Shown: positions 17,789-27,370, numbered from the stretch's first letter. The stretch is DNA of 64,000 nucleotides from Anaerocolumna sp047777345 (GCA_047777345.1 JBKEEJ010000007.1:91217-155216), one strand, 5' to 3'. Translations and numbers: made by a program. Notes: generated from the letters alone by a model not told the origin.

Positions 17789-17965
17789 TTAGAAGATATA
17801 AAAACCTTCTTCACCGATATCGTCATCAAGATCATCATCTTCATGAAGAAAATAATCCATATCCAAAAGGTCATTGTCGCTCATGTTTTTGATATCATCT
17901 GCGGTCATGCCTTCAGGAGGATTTTGAATGTATTTTTTCCTAAGTTCCTCTATTCGATTGCTCAT
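17789..17965 (-). CDS. Small acidic protein (58 residues), unknown
   Basis: An ATG at 17965 with GGAGGG 7 nt upstream opens a 58-codon frame. The product starts MSNRIEELRKKYIQNPPEGM, continues TADDIKNMSDNDLLDMDYFL and ends in a run of Asp/Glu (HEDDDLDDDIGEEG) and FYIF. The ideal ribosome site and coding composition argue that it is real. There is no signal peptide or membrane segment. The PPEGMTADDIKNMSDNDLLDMDYFL part looks like a short helical pair. I do not recognise the family. It sits alone, next to the IS91-like element. Confidence 0.7.
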   Translation of the reverse strand: MSNRIEELRKKYIQNPPEGMTADDIKNMSDNDLLDMDYFLHEDDDLDDDIGEEGFYIF

Positions 17966-18022
17966 TATGTAGCCCTCCGTTTTTAAACTATATTACCACA
18001 GACGGAGCCAACTGTGAAAGTA

Positions 18023-19198
18023 TTATTTAAAAGCAGGTGAACGGCAACCTTTGGCTTTCGCCATTACCTTTTTATATAGTTCGTCTAGAGGAACACGTTT
18101 GCCCTTGTGATATAGCTCTAAAAAGCTCATAGTATTACCACAGCAAGGACATTTGAGAGGGTCGTACCCAAATGAGGCTAAGATACATTCCCTCCATTTA
18201 TTAAAGGAAAGATAAATACCATGTTTTTCTTTTGCAATGGCAAGGTTTAGTTTCTTATCTGATTCACGTTGTCTTGCATAGAGACCATAATAGCGAATCA
18301 TTTTGAAATGTTTTTCAGGGATGTGTTGGATTAGTCGCTGAATAAAATCAAGAACAGGGACTGTTTCCGTAATGAGTTTTTCATCCTCGTGCCTATTGTA
18401 GTGAAAAGTGACATTATCACCATCGTAGGAATCAATACGAGAGGTGGCAATTACCGGTCTTCCAAGGTAACGGCCGATGTATTTCAATACAGCCCCCGGT
18501 TTACATTTATTAGGCTTTGCATAAACATAGAATCCATTTTCGTGATTCTTATAGATGGAGGCCTTAACCTTTTTAAATGATGTTCCCAAATGCTTTTGTA
18601 ATTCATTCAGAAGAGCAGTCTGAAAAGAATCACGCATAAGTTTATAGTTGAAATGAGTTTTACTCCGCCAGAGACCAGAATTACCCAAACCACCTTCTGA
18701 GATAAGACAGTGGATGTGAGGATTCCATTTCAAGTCTCTTCCAAACGTATGAAGAACGCAGATAAAACCAGGTGTAAATAATTCGGCTTTATTATCTTTA
18801 TGAAACATATGGTGAACGACACTGTTAACAGCGGAGAAGAGGCAGTTAAGTAGATTACGGTCTTGAAGAAAAAAGGGTCGAAGTTCTTCTGCAATAGTAA
18901 AAACACAGTGGCGATGGTGAACATTGATGATTTTAAAAGACATGGAGGTGGTACGGTCAATGGAATATTTATTGCCACAAGTGGGGCAAAATCTGCTATG
19001 GCACCGGAAAGGAACAAACTTAAGATTACCGCATTCGGTACAGCCGTACATGGCACCACCGTAAGAAGGGTCACCACAATTAAGCATCTTCTCGACATTT
19101 TCGATAACCGATTGACGAGGATGCAAAATATATAGCATTTCTTCATAATGGTCATTAAAAATTTTTTGAAGTATGTTCATAAGATTATTATGGATCAA
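18023..19198 (-). CDS. tnpA: IS91-family Y2 (HUH) transposase
   Basis: 391 residues, full length. The N-terminal zinc finger is CTECGN...CHSRFCPTCG. The HUH motif is in WNPHIHCLISEGG, and the two catalytic tyrosines are in KYIGRY (YxxxY). The C-terminal part has a further CPCCGN zinc knuckle. These are the defining landmarks of IS91/ISCR transposases, which move by rolling-circle replication using oriIS and terIS. The frame is intact, so the element may still be active. It lies between the small acidic gene and the oligopeptide ABC operon, and may have separated that operon from its original promoter. Confidence 0.93.
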   Translation of the reverse strand: MIHNNLMNILQKIFNDHYEEMLYILHPRQSVIENVEKMLNCGDPSYGGAMYGCTECGNLKFVPFRCHSRFCPTCGNKYSIDRTTSMSFKIINVHHRHCVFTIAEELRPFFLQDRNLLNCLFSAVNSVVHHMFHKDNKAELFTPGFICVLHTFGRDLKWNPHIHCLISEGGLGNSGLWRSKTHFNYKLMRDSFQTALLNELQKHLGTSFKKVKASIYKNHENGFYVYAKPNKCKPGAVLKYIGRYLGRPVIATSRIDSYDGDNVTFHYNRHEDEKLITETVPVLDFIQRLIQHIPEKHFKMIRYYGLYARQRESDKKLNLAIAKEKHGIYLSFNKWRECILASFGYDPLKCPCCGNTMSFLELYHKGKRVPLDELYKKVMAKAKGCRSPAFK

Positions 19199-19215
19199 AA
19201 GCAGGAAAAAAGAAA

Positions 19216-19271
19216 CCCCTAATTCCCCTCATGAATGAGGGGCTAGGGGAGTTGAAGTGTCGAAGACACTT
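19216..19271. repeat. Nested hairpins at the IS91 right (terIS-side) end
   Basis: CCCCTCAT/ATGAGGGG nested inside CCCCTA/TAGGGG, followed by AAGTGTC/GACACTT. They lie upstream of the transposase start, the position of terIS in this family. Confidence 0.65.
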
Positions 19272-19325
19272 TGTTCTTTAATAGGAAAGTTTAATAGAAT
19301 TAAGGCATGAAGGAGCTTGGCAATT

Positions 19326-20267
19326 ATGAAATATATGATGAGAAAAATAAATATTCTGCTTATAACGTTATTCCTTGTTTCGGTTATTACCTTTGTGGCT
19401 TTTCATATTGTGCCGGGTGATCCGGCCATGATGATTTTGGGAACAGAAGCATCGGAAGAGCAATTAGAAGCCTTAAGAGAAGAACTTGGAACCAATAAAC
19501 CTGTTTTGGAGCAGTATATTGACTGGATTATTGGCCTGCTTCATGGCAATTTGGGAAATTCCATCAAATATAATAAGCCGGTGGCAGAACTGTTATATGA
19601 AAGAATACCGGTAACTTTACTGTTAGGGTTTATGGTTATGATTCTGACACTGGTAATTGGAATTCCTCTGGGAGTCTACGGGGCATATAAGAAAAATTCC
19701 TGGCTTAATCCCATCCTTAATTTTTTTACAGTAATAGGCATATCTGTTCCAGGTTTTTTTCTTAGTATTTTGGTTATATGGATTTTTGGGCTGATACTGA
19801 AATGGTTTACTCCGGGAGGGTACATAAGTTTCAGGGAAAACCTTTTGGGATTTTTGCATTTTATGATTTTTCCGGCCATATCCATTGCGGTACCGGAGGT
19901 GGCCATACTGGTAAAATACATACGTGCTTGTGTTATTACGGAACAGGAAGCCGAATATGTACGGACGGCAAGAAGCAAAGGAAACAAAGAAAGTGCCATT
20001 TTGTTTCATCACATATTAAAAAATGCACTGGTGTCAGTTATACCTTTAATCGGAATGATGATGGGAAGTATTTTAGGTGGCAGCTTAATTGTGGAACAGG
20101 TTTATGGTATTCCGGGTGTGGGAAGATTACTCATATCTTCCGTCACATCGAGGGATTTTCCATTAATACAGTCTTTGGTTTTATACCTTACGGCAATTAT
20201 TGTGGTAATTAATTTTTTGGCAGATTTGCTGATTCAGTTAATTGACCCACGGATTCGGTTAAAATAG
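19326..20267 (+). CDS. Oligopeptide/nickel-type ABC transporter permease (DppB/NikB)
   Basis: 313 residues from the ATG at 19326 (AAGGAG 10 nt upstream; an in-frame TTG at 19317 is too close to that site). Six hydrophobic segments. N-terminal ITFVAFHIVPGDPAMMILG and the binding-protein-dependent transport motif EAEYVRTARSKGNKESAILFHHILKNAL (EAA loop, ~200-225) that docks on the ATPase. The C-terminal GSLIVEQVYGIPGVGRLLISSV is typical of this permease. It forms the channel with the next gene. It opens a five-gene operon just right of an IS91-like element. Peptide, nickel or oligosaccharide transport cannot be separated on sequence. Confidence 0.92.
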   Translation: MKYMMRKINILLITLFLVSVITFVAFHIVPGDPAMMILGTEASEEQLEALREELGTNKPVLEQYIDWIIGLLHGNLGNSIKYNKPVAELLYERIPVTLLLGFMVMILTLVIGIPLGVYGAYKKNSWLNPILNFFTVIGISVPGFFLSILVIWIFGLILKWFTPGGYISFRENLLGFLHFMIFPAISIAVPEVAILVKYIRACVITEQEAEYVRTARSKGNKESAILFHHILKNALVSVIPLIGMMMGSILGGSLIVEQVYGIPGVGRLLISSVTSRDFPLIQSLVLYLTAIIVVINFLADLLIQLIDPRIRLK

Positions 20268-20277
20268 GAGGAACAGG

Positions 20278-21078
20278 ATGAAAAAAGGTAATGTGGAGTT
20301 TGCAGTCGGTCTGATACTTATTCTGTTTGTGGCAGGATTGGCCGTGGTTAGCTTATTTTATACTCCCTATGACATTAATAAAATGGACTCGTCAGCAAGA
20401 AATTTGCCCCCTTCCCTATACCATTTGGCAGGGACGGATAATTTCGGGCGGGATATTTTCAGCAGATTAATGGCAGGAGCCAGATTTACCCTTTTGGTTG
20501 CGGTAACCACGGTCTTTGGCAGCGCTGTTATTGGAAGCATTCTTGGGCTAATCAGTGGTTATATTGGCGGTGCGGTTGATGAAGTGATTATGAGAATCAT
20601 AGATGCCATAAATTCGTTTCCGGGAATTATGATCGCCCTGGTTACTGTTACGGTATTGGATTATGGGAAATATACTATAATTTTGGCACTTTGCATTATG
20701 TTTATTCCAAGCTATACCCGGATTGTAAGAACCGGAACTTATCAATACAAGGAAAAGGAATTTGTTTTAAATAGTCGGGTATTTGGTGCGTCAGATTTCC
20801 GGCTGCTGGTGGTACATATTTTCCCTAATATGTTTCCCCTTTTACTGTCCTCTATTGTAATAGGGCTTTCCAATGCCATACTGGCTGAGTCCAGTATGAG
20901 TTATTTGGGATTGGGGATTCAGCCTCCTGCACCAAGCTGGGGACGTATGTTAAGCGAAGCACAGAGTATTATTTTTAAAGTTCCCTGGTATGGGATTGCA
21001 CCAGGCCTGATGATTGTTATTACCATTGCAGGTTTTCATTGCCTGGGGGAAGGAATCAGAAAAAAGTATTGTGAATAA
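20278..21078 (+). CDS. Oligopeptide/nickel-type ABC transporter permease (DppC/NikC)
   Basis: 266 residues with six hydrophobic segments. Near the N-terminus is HLAGTDNFGRDIFSRLMAGAR, the DppC signature, and around residue 150 the EAA loop KEKEFVLNSRVFGASDFRLLVVHIFPN. SSMSYLGLGIQPPAPSWGRML is the conserved C-terminal segment. It starts 10 nt after the DppB-like gene, behind TAGGAGGAA. The pair forms the inner-membrane heterodimer; the two following genes supply the ATPases. Confidence 0.92.
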   Translation: MKKGNVEFAVGLILILFVAGLAVVSLFYTPYDINKMDSSARNLPPSLYHLAGTDNFGRDIFSRLMAGARFTLLVAVTTVFGSAVIGSILGLISGYIGGAVDEVIMRIIDAINSFPGIMIALVTVTVLDYGKYTIILALCIMFIPSYTRIVRTGTYQYKEKEFVLNSRVFGASDFRLLVVHIFPNMFPLLLSSIVIGLSNAILAESSMSYLGLGIQPPAPSWGRMLSEAQSIIFKVPWYGIAPGLMIVITIAGFHCLGEGIRKKYCE

Positions 21079-21090
21079 TAAGGAGTACTT

Positions 21091-22053
21091 ATGAGTGACG
21101 TTTTATTACAAGTAAATGATTTATCAATCGGAATTGGAGGAAAAAAGCAAATCTTTTACGCAGTGGAACATATCGGATTTCATATCAGCCGGGGCGAGAT
21201 TCTTGGTATTGTAGGAGAGAGCGGATGCGGAAAAAGTATTACCGCATTGTCCATACAGGGACTTTTGCCTGAGGGTATTTTGGTTACAAATGGACAAATA
21301 CTTTTTAACGGGCAGGATTTATTGCGGTTATCCAGGAATGACCGCAGAAAAATAAACGGAAAAGATATTACGATGATTTTTCAGGAATCTATGAATTCAT
21401 TAAATCCGCTGGTTAAAATAGGGAATCAAATAGGAGAAACGCTGAGAATCCATGAGAAACTTCCGGAAAAGGAAAGAAGAAAAAGAGTAATTTATGCCTT
21501 AAAAGAGGCTGGATTTAAGGAGCCTGAGAAAGTTATGGATTCCTACCCTCATGAACTTTCCGGTGGAATGCGCCAGAGGGCTATGATTGCCATGGCAGTA
21601 ATCAGTAATCCGAAATTAATCATAGCAGACGAACCAACCACTGCCCTGGATGTGACCATACAGGCTCAGGTACTGGAATTACTAAAGAAAATAAACAAAG
21701 AGCATGGTACTTCCATTTTATTTATTTCCCATGACTTAGGGGTTGTGGGAAACTTATGTGACCGGGTTTTGGTAATGTATGCCGGAAAGATTTTAGAAGA
21801 AGGAAGTACTGTGGAGATTTTAGAGTGTCCTGCCCATGAATATACAAAAGGGTTAATTAATTCTATCCCGACGCGTAAGCAAAAAGGACATCCTTTAAAA
21901 TGTATCGGCGGAAAAGTTCCGTCTGTTACAGAAAAAAAGGCCCCATGCCCCTTCGCACCCCGGTGTCAGGTTGTACGGGATACTTGTTACCAGGTGATGC
22001 CAAAACCCAAAAAGTTATCTAAAACCCATATCGTATATTGTCATAATGTATGA
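21091..22053 (+). CDS. Oligopeptide/nickel-type ABC ATPase (DppD/OppD)
   Basis: 320 residues. Walker A GESGCGKS (~43-50), Q-loop IFQESMNSLNP, signature LSGGMRQR, Walker B LIIADEPTTALD and the switch His in FISHDL. The C-terminal ~60 residues carry the oligopeptide/dipeptide C-terminal domain with cysteines CPFAPRCQVVRDTC, a typical iron-sulphur or metal-binding feature of this family. All catalytic residues are present. It starts 12 nt after the permease gene. Confidence 0.93.
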   Translation: MSDVLLQVNDLSIGIGGKKQIFYAVEHIGFHISRGEILGIVGESGCGKSITALSIQGLLPEGILVTNGQILFNGQDLLRLSRNDRRKINGKDITMIFQESMNSLNPLVKIGNQIGETLRIHEKLPEKERRKRVIYALKEAGFKEPEKVMDSYPHELSGGMRQRAMIAMAVISNPKLIIADEPTTALDVTIQAQVLELLKKINKEHGTSILFISHDLGVVGNLCDRVLVMYAGKILEEGSTVEILECPAHEYTKGLINSIPTRKQKGHPLKCIGGKVPSVTEKKAPCPFAPRCQVVRDTCYQVMPKPKKLSKTHIVYCHNV

Positions 22054-22125
22054 CCAATATGTTTCAAAATATATTATGTGGCTGATTTTGCAGTACATAC
22101 ATCAGCAAGAGGAGGGAGGTGAATC

Positions 22126-23100
22126 ATGACTGGGGATATATTGCAGGTAGAACAGGTAACCAATTACTACAGTGATAATGGACTTGGAATTGTTTCCAAA
22201 AGAGAAAAAAGAAAAGTATTGGACAATGTGTCGTTTACAGTCCATCGAAATGAATTTTTCGGTTTGGTAGGGGAAAGCGGCTGCGGAAAATCAACACTGG
22301 GAAAGGCAATATTAGGCTTAATTCCCTTTGAAGGACAAATAAAAGTGGACGGCATATCTTATTCCAGAAAGAACAGAAAGCAGTTTGCCAAAAATATACA
22401 GGCGGTTTTCCAGGACCCTTTAAGCGCATTGGATCCTAAAAAAACCATCGGATTTACCCTGGAAGAACCTTTAAAAGTACATCATATTGGAACGAAGGCC
22501 GAGCGAATGAAAAAAGTCAATGAAATACTGGAATTAATAGGATTGGATGCAAGTTACATAAAAAGATATCCCAAGGAATTAAGCGGAGGCCAAAGGCAGC
22601 GTGTCTGCATAGGCGCGGCCTTAATGGTAAATCCGAAATTGATTATAGCGGATGAAGCTGTTTCCGCACTGGATGTGTCGGTCGGATCCCAGATTTTAAA
22701 TTTACTAAGAGATATTCATGAAAAAAGGGAACTGTCCCTCCTGTTTATTTCCCATAACCTGAATGTGGTTTATTACCTGTGTGATCGTATTGCGGTAATG
22801 TACCGCGGGCAGATTGTGGAAATGGGAAAGGCGGATGAAATATATAACCGTCCCCTGCATCCATATACAAAACTCCTTCTTTCTTCCATTCCCGATATTG
22901 AAAAGAATCTTTTTGATAATAAAAAGGATAGAAAGCTCCCAGAAACGGAACGGGATGATATACCAGACGGATGCCGTTTTTATCACAGGTGCCCTTTTGC
23001 TATAGACAAATGCCGCGGTGCGCAGGAACTGTCCAATATGGCGGATGCAAAAAAAGAAGAACATCTTGTACGGTGTCATCTGGCAGGACAAATAAAATAA
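22126..23100 (+). CDS. Oligopeptide/nickel-type ABC ATPase (DppF/OppF)
   Basis: 324 residues. Walker A GESGCGKST, Q-loop VFQDPLSALDP, signature LSGGQRQR, Walker B LIIADEAVSALD and switch His in FISHNL. A C-terminal oligopeptide-transporter domain carries CRFYHRCPFAIDKC. It is the second ATPase of the heterodimer. Walker B reads ADEAVSALD, as is usual for DppF. It follows the DppD gene after a 72-nt gap, with GAGGGAGG before the ATG. Confidence 0.93.
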   Translation: MTGDILQVEQVTNYYSDNGLGIVSKREKRKVLDNVSFTVHRNEFFGLVGESGCGKSTLGKAILGLIPFEGQIKVDGISYSRKNRKQFAKNIQAVFQDPLSALDPKKTIGFTLEEPLKVHHIGTKAERMKKVNEILELIGLDASYIKRYPKELSGGQRQRVCIGAALMVNPKLIIADEAVSALDVSVGSQILNLLRDIHEKRELSLLFISHNLNVVYYLCDRIAVMYRGQIVEMGKADEIYNRPLHPYTKLLLSSIPDIEKNLFDNKKDRKLPETERDDIPDGCRFYHRCPFAIDKCRGAQELSNMADAKKEEHLVRCHLAGQIK

Positions 23101-23305
23101 AGGAAGGATTGGTGGGTATCCGGAAGGACTTTATAAATAGAATAATCTGATATTTTCATTAAAAGAAAGCCTAAGGAATAGTAAGGCATGGATTCAGGCC
23201 AATGAATCGTTCTATAGGTTGTACAGCCTGAAAAAATGTTGGCATTCGTATATTACGGCCGACATTTTGGCTAATCAAATAAAAATAGATAAGAGGAGAG
23301 GAAGT

Positions 23306-24895
23306 ATGAAAAAAAGAGGTAAATTTATTACAGCCATTGTAACTGTAACCGTTTTATTTGTGTTAAATCTTGCAGGCTGCGGCTATGCGGACTACTTATC
23401 CAAGTCAGAGATTTCCACAAAAGCAGATAATACTGTTATGAAAGAAAAAATAAAAAATAATGAGCCGGAAACATTACCTGCCGCAGCAGGGGGAGAAATA
23501 GTGTTAGGGTCTGCCACGGAATTAAACAACTTTGATCCCTTTACTTCCGTAACAGCAGATGTCCGTTCCGTTAATTTTAATATTTTTGAAGGACTGGTTA
23601 GGGTTGAACCTGACGGCAGTTTTTCACCGGCTATAGCATCGGATTATGAAATTTCCGATGACAATAAGACTTATGTCTTTACCTTAAGAAAAGGGGTTAA
23701 GTTTCATAACGGGAAAGAAGTTACGGCAGACGATGTCTTATATTCTGTACAAAAAGCAATTGACAGATCTGCGACTGGGTATGATCAGATTGATGGATAT
23801 GAAATTAATGATGACGGTAAGTTAGTCATTCATTTGAGTAAAGAAAATCCAAACTTTCTTCCCTTTTTAACTCAGGCCATCGTGCCAAAAGATTATACGG
23901 ACCATTCCTTGCATCCTGTCGGAACCGGTCCATATAAGCTTACCGAATATGCGGAACAAGACCACATTACTCTTGAAAAAAATGAGGATTACTGGGGAAA
24001 GGGTGGCTATCTTGATAAAATTACGGTAAAATTTGCGGCCAGTCAGGCGGATTTGCTGATATTATTTGAAGCAGGAACCATTGATGGCTTTAACGCAACT
24101 GCCGCAACTGTAAATCAGATCAGCAATGAGGAAGCAAATATTTTCGTTACTCATTCCAATGCTGTTCAGCTGCTTGCCTTGAATAATAATTATAAGCCTT
24201 TGCAGGATAAGAGGGTACGTCAGGCAATTAATTATGCGGTATCAGCAGATGAAATCATTGACATGGCATTTTATGGCTATGGTACCAAAATAGGCAGTGG
24301 CTTAATTCCGGGTTTAGAGAAATATTATGATGATTCCCTGGCTGATGCATACGGTTTGGATTACAAGAAAGCAAAAGAGCTGCTTAATGAAGCCGGATAT
24401 AAAGACGGATTTTCACTGACAATTACCGTTCCTTCCGTTTATCAGGCTCACATTGATACGGCCGAAGTGATTGTAAATGAGTTGGCTCAGATTGGTATAC
24501 AGGCTGATATAAAGCAGGTGGATTGGGCTACCTGGCTGGAAAAAGTATATAAGGGAAGAGAGTATGAAGCAACGGTGATTTCCCTAGACGGATCACTGGC
24601 TTATCCTACGGCATTTTTGTCACGGTATCAGTCGGACGCACCCAATAACTTTATTAATTTTAAGTCGGAAGCTTATGATAAGGTATATTCCCAGGCAATT
24701 GCCACAGGCAGCGAGGAAGAAAGAATCCGGTTATTTAAAGAGGCACAAAAGATTTTAAGTGAGGAGGCCGCCAGTGTGTTTATTCAGGACATAGCTGGTT
24801 TTATGGTTTATAATAAAAATTACGCCGGATATACCAACTATCCCTTATATGCAACGGATTATTCATCCATTTACCGAGTGGCGAAAGAAAATTAA
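23306..24895 (+). CDS. Substrate-binding lipoprotein of the Opp/Dpp/Nik-type importer (SBP_bac_5)
   Basis: 529 residues from the ATG at 23306, which follows AGAGGAGAGG. A lipobox LNLAGC anchors the protein outside the membrane. The family-5 landmarks are visible: NFDPFTSVTADVRSVNFNIFEGLV, YVFTLRKGVKFHNGKEVTADDVLYSV and GTGPYKLTEY. C-terminal LAYPTAFLSRYQSDAPNN lines the pocket. Family-5 proteins bind peptides, nickel complexes or oligosaccharides; residues do not decide between these here. It is last in the operon, after a 205-nt gap, with its own spacing for extra expression. Confidence 0.92.
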   Translation: MKKRGKFITAIVTVTVLFVLNLAGCGYADYLSKSEISTKADNTVMKEKIKNNEPETLPAAAGGEIVLGSATELNNFDPFTSVTADVRSVNFNIFEGLVRVEPDGSFSPAIASDYEISDDNKTYVFTLRKGVKFHNGKEVTADDVLYSVQKAIDRSATGYDQIDGYEINDDGKLVIHLSKENPNFLPFLTQAIVPKDYTDHSLHPVGTGPYKLTEYAEQDHITLEKNEDYWGKGGYLDKITVKFAASQADLLILFEAGTIDGFNATAATVNQISNEEANIFVTHSNAVQLLALNNNYKPLQDKRVRQAINYAVSADEIIDMAFYGYGTKIGSGLIPGLEKYYDDSLADAYGLDYKKAKELLNEAGYKDGFSLTITVPSVYQAHIDTAEVIVNELAQIGIQADIKQVDWATWLEKVYKGREYEATVISLDGSLAYPTAFLSRYQSDAPNNFINFKSEAYDKVYSQAIATGSEEERIRLFKEAQKILSEEAASVFIQDIAGFMVYNKNYAGYTNYPLYATDYSSIYRVAKEN

Positions 24896-24957
24896 GGAAA
24901 AAATCCAGTACGGAAATTACAGTACATTAATTTACTCTGATACAGGTATAATTGGAA

Positions 24958-25012
24958 AAGAGGGACTGACATATGTTTGTTTTGTTATATGAAACATATG
25001 AAACAGTCCCTT
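24958..25012. terminator. Bidirectional terminator between the importer operon and the AraC-kinase gene
   Basis: AGAGGGACTGACATATGTTT pairs with AAACATATGAAACAGTCCCTTT. A T run lies on the plus side. It serves both converging transcripts. Confidence 0.8.
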
Positions 25013-25029
25013 TATTCATGGCTTTATAA

Positions 25030-26331
25030 TTATTTGAATATTTTTAAAATTTCCTCTTTCTTTTGTATGATAAACTGCAGCATCTGTCGGTTTATTTTTG
25101 CAAGCTCTTTGTATTTGTCCTGGTTTTCAAAAAAAGCAATACAAATCATCTGAATAGAGCAAATAACGTAATAGACAGCCTGTTTTTCTTCAGGGGTAAG
25201 GTTACCTTCCTGATCATAGCCCCATAGAATTCCGCCAAGTATATCCATCCATTTTTCAAATGCATCAATACTGCCTTCCGATAAAATTCCGGTTGCGCAG
25301 TAGCAGACATCCCACAGGCGGATATTAATTTCACTTAAATCAAAATCAATAAATCCTCTGACCTCATTCCCCTCAAACAGAATATTACTTGGGTTCGGGT
25401 CTCGGTGTATCAGATGTTTTGGCAACTTTTTATAAAGTTTACCAAAATTGTTGATATAGTCGTTAAAAAAACCGTCGTCAAGCTTCATGTCCCATTGGAT
25501 GTTCTGCTTCCTGACACTGGGCAAGGCCCAGTCAGTCACATTTTTATAAAGATTTACTTCATCCGGTGAAATATCGTTTTGGATTGATTTTAATGCCTTG
25601 TGTAGCCTGGCGATGCTTCTGCCGTAATTTTCGGCAAACAAAATGCGATTATTACCAAATCGGTCTTCCTTTGAAAGAGGGTTGCCCTTTAAACCATAAG
25701 TAAGGATAAAAAGCTCAGGATTTTCCACATATTCTTTTTTTGTTTTTGTCAGTATGGGAAGCGAGGAAGCAAATCCCTGTTTACTGAGCGCTTTGGAAAT
25801 TTTAAGGTCTTTTAGTATTTTTTCCCGATTGCCGGTTTTTAAAATATACTTATCGCCAATTTTCCATACATTACCTGAAACTTTAGCCCCGTCCGTCATA
25901 TAGATGTCTTTAATGGAAAGATTTTTTTCAATATCCCAGTTTTCTAAAATTTTTCTCAAAAATGTTTCGGTATACATTTTTCGCACCTCTGGTTTTGATA
26001 CTTTGTGATTTTGATAGATCTTAAGATACTTTTTTGGAGAACAACCATACATTTTTACAAAAGCCTTGTAAAACCCCGCATAGGTTTCAAAGCCGTATTC
26101 AAGGACCACATCAATGGATTTGCGGCCGTTTGCGATTTCGGCAAGGGCATGGTCAAGGCGCCGTTTCGAAATATAGCTTGCAATAGATGAACCCATAACC
26201 GCTGAAAACAGGCGGTAATAATGACAGGTGGAATAGTGAGCCATTCGGGCAAGTTCCTCTGCCGTAATGTCCGTTTTTAAGTTTTCCTCAATATATTCCA
26301 GCGCAATTTTGATTTCTTTAGGGTACTGCAT
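25030..26331 (-). CDS. AraC-type DNA-binding domain fused to an aminoglycoside/choline-kinase-like phosphotransferase
   Basis: 433 residues from the ATG at 26331, which has GGGAGGAG upstream. The first ~105 residues are a complete AraC/XylS double helix-turn-helix (ITAEELARMAHYSTCHYYRLF; GRKSIDVVLEYGFETYAGFYKAF). The remaining ~310 residues are an APH/ChoK-type kinase: catalytic LIHRDPNPSNILF (HxDxxxxN) and metal-binding GFIDFDLSE. Both active-site motifs are intact, so the kinase should be able to bind ATP. Having the regulator at the N-terminus without a sensor domain suggests that the kinase-like part senses a small molecule, or that the protein controls its own resistance function. The neighbours give no substrate. 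Confidence 0.88.
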   Translation of the reverse strand: MQYPKEIKIALEYIEENLKTDITAEELARMAHYSTCHYYRLFSAVMGSSIASYISKRRLDHALAEIANGRKSIDVVLEYGFETYAGFYKAFVKMYGCSPKKYLKIYQNHKVSKPEVRKMYTETFLRKILENWDIEKNLSIKDIYMTDGAKVSGNVWKIGDKYILKTGNREKILKDLKISKALSKQGFASSLPILTKTKKEYVENPELFILTYGLKGNPLSKEDRFGNNRILFAENYGRSIARLHKALKSIQNDISPDEVNLYKNVTDWALPSVRKQNIQWDMKLDDGFFNDYINNFGKLYKKLPKHLIHRDPNPSNILFEGNEVRGFIDFDLSEINIRLWDVCYCATGILSEGSIDAFEKWMDILGGILWGYDQEGNLTPEEKQAVYYVICSIQMICIAFFENQDKYKELAKINRQMLQFIIQKKEEILKIFK

Positions 26332-26653
26332 GGTATGTCTCCTCCCATATGGTGCTTTTAGTATACATGATATTAATGATGAAAACATTTCCTGTATTGC
26401 TATTATATAAATATAATGACAGGATGAAAAGCGGAATCTTCCAGATTTATTATCAGCTGGAGTAAGTTACATTTTGTATTATGTGCTGAAGCATTCATGA
26501 TGTGAAATAGGAAAAACAGGCAGAAAATTTTTCCATTAAGGATGCAAGTTCTAAGTTTTAGTTGTTTTATCTGGAAAACTATGTTAGCATGTTTATAAGC
26601 ACTTTCTTTTTAAAGCCTAGGTTCAAAATTAAGTTTACCTTGGAGATGATATT

Positions 26654-27256
26654 GTGATAGGCATATTAAGCATTGATTTTGATTATTTTATCGATGCCTC
26701 ATCAGAAGAAAGAGACATCTATTTTCCGGATGGAAGTGATGAGATGCCAAAAGATAAGCTGAAATCCATATGGAAAGAAAGTTATTTAAAATATCCAAAA
26801 CTCAAGGAAATAGGAGTAACAGACGACTTTTATTTCATAAAAAATTTTCTTATGTCTTTTCGTATTCGAAAAAGTAATTTCTATAAGTCGGATACTCACA
26901 AAAATATAAAACTATTACTGGACAAAATTCCTAAAAGTACGGAATTAAGGCTGGTAAATATTGATTTTCATCATGATTACTATCATTATTATAAGGATGG
27001 TGATAATTATAACTGTGGCAACTGGTTAAGAAGACTGATGGAAGAAAGGCCCCGTACAAAAGTGAAATGGATTCGAAGAAAAGATTCACAAATCTGTAGT
27101 CTGGAAGGAGATTTTCCTTATGAGCATACTACGGATATCAAAACTGTTTTAAGCGATACGTTCCAATATATTTTTATCTGTGAAAGCCCGGAATGGTCCC
27201 CTCCCCACTTAAATTACAAATTTGAGGAATTAGCTGGTGCTATTGTGTACTGTTAA
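26654..27256 (+). CDS. UPF0489-like protein
   Basis: 200 residues from a GTG at 26654 (GGAG 8 nt upstream). MIGILSIDFDYF opens the protein, and NIDFHHDYYHYY and GNWLRRLMEE follow. These Asp/His clusters resemble the UPF0489 family (arginase/deacetylase-like fold), which may bind metal. No catalytic assignment exists that I know of. It is a single gene on the plus strand, divergent from the AraC-kinase. Between them (26332-26653) I see no clear motif. Confidence 0.6.
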   Translation: MIGILSIDFDYFIDASSEERDIYFPDGSDEMPKDKLKSIWKESYLKYPKLKEIGVTDDFYFIKNFLMSFRIRKSNFYKSDTHKNIKLLLDKIPKSTELRLVNIDFHHDYYHYYKDGDNYNCGNWLRRLMEERPRTKVKWIRRKDSQICSLEGDFPYEHTTDIKTVLSDTFQYIFICESPEWSPPHLNYKFEELAGAIVYC

Positions 27257-27370
27257 ATTAAAATCCCTTATAGTATAATTATCTTATCATTTATCTTAAA
27301 GCAGATTCTTCTATTTATACATTCAAGGATGAAAAGCCACAATTCCTGGGATTTTTACAAATTACTCCAT

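Larger units (their letters stand above)
17998..19272 (-). mobile_element. IS91-family insertion sequence (ends approximate)
   Basis: A single Y2/HUH transposase gene with structured DNA at its upstream end. At the right, nested palindromes occur: CCCCTA...TAGGGG enclosing CCCCTCAT/ATGAGGGG (19216-19249), then AAGTGTC-GAA-GACACTT (19255-19271). IS91-type elements have no terminal inverted repeats and carry subterminal hairpins, as here. The left end is only guessed, near CACAG...CTGTG at 17998-18016. No flanking duplication is expected for rolling-circle transposition. Confidence 0.6.

Noticed and set aside
19273..19276. GTTC tetranucleotide next to the IS91-like right end as proof of the insertion site
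   Set aside because: In IS91 the conserved target abuts oriIS, downstream of the transposase gene, which is the opposite end here.
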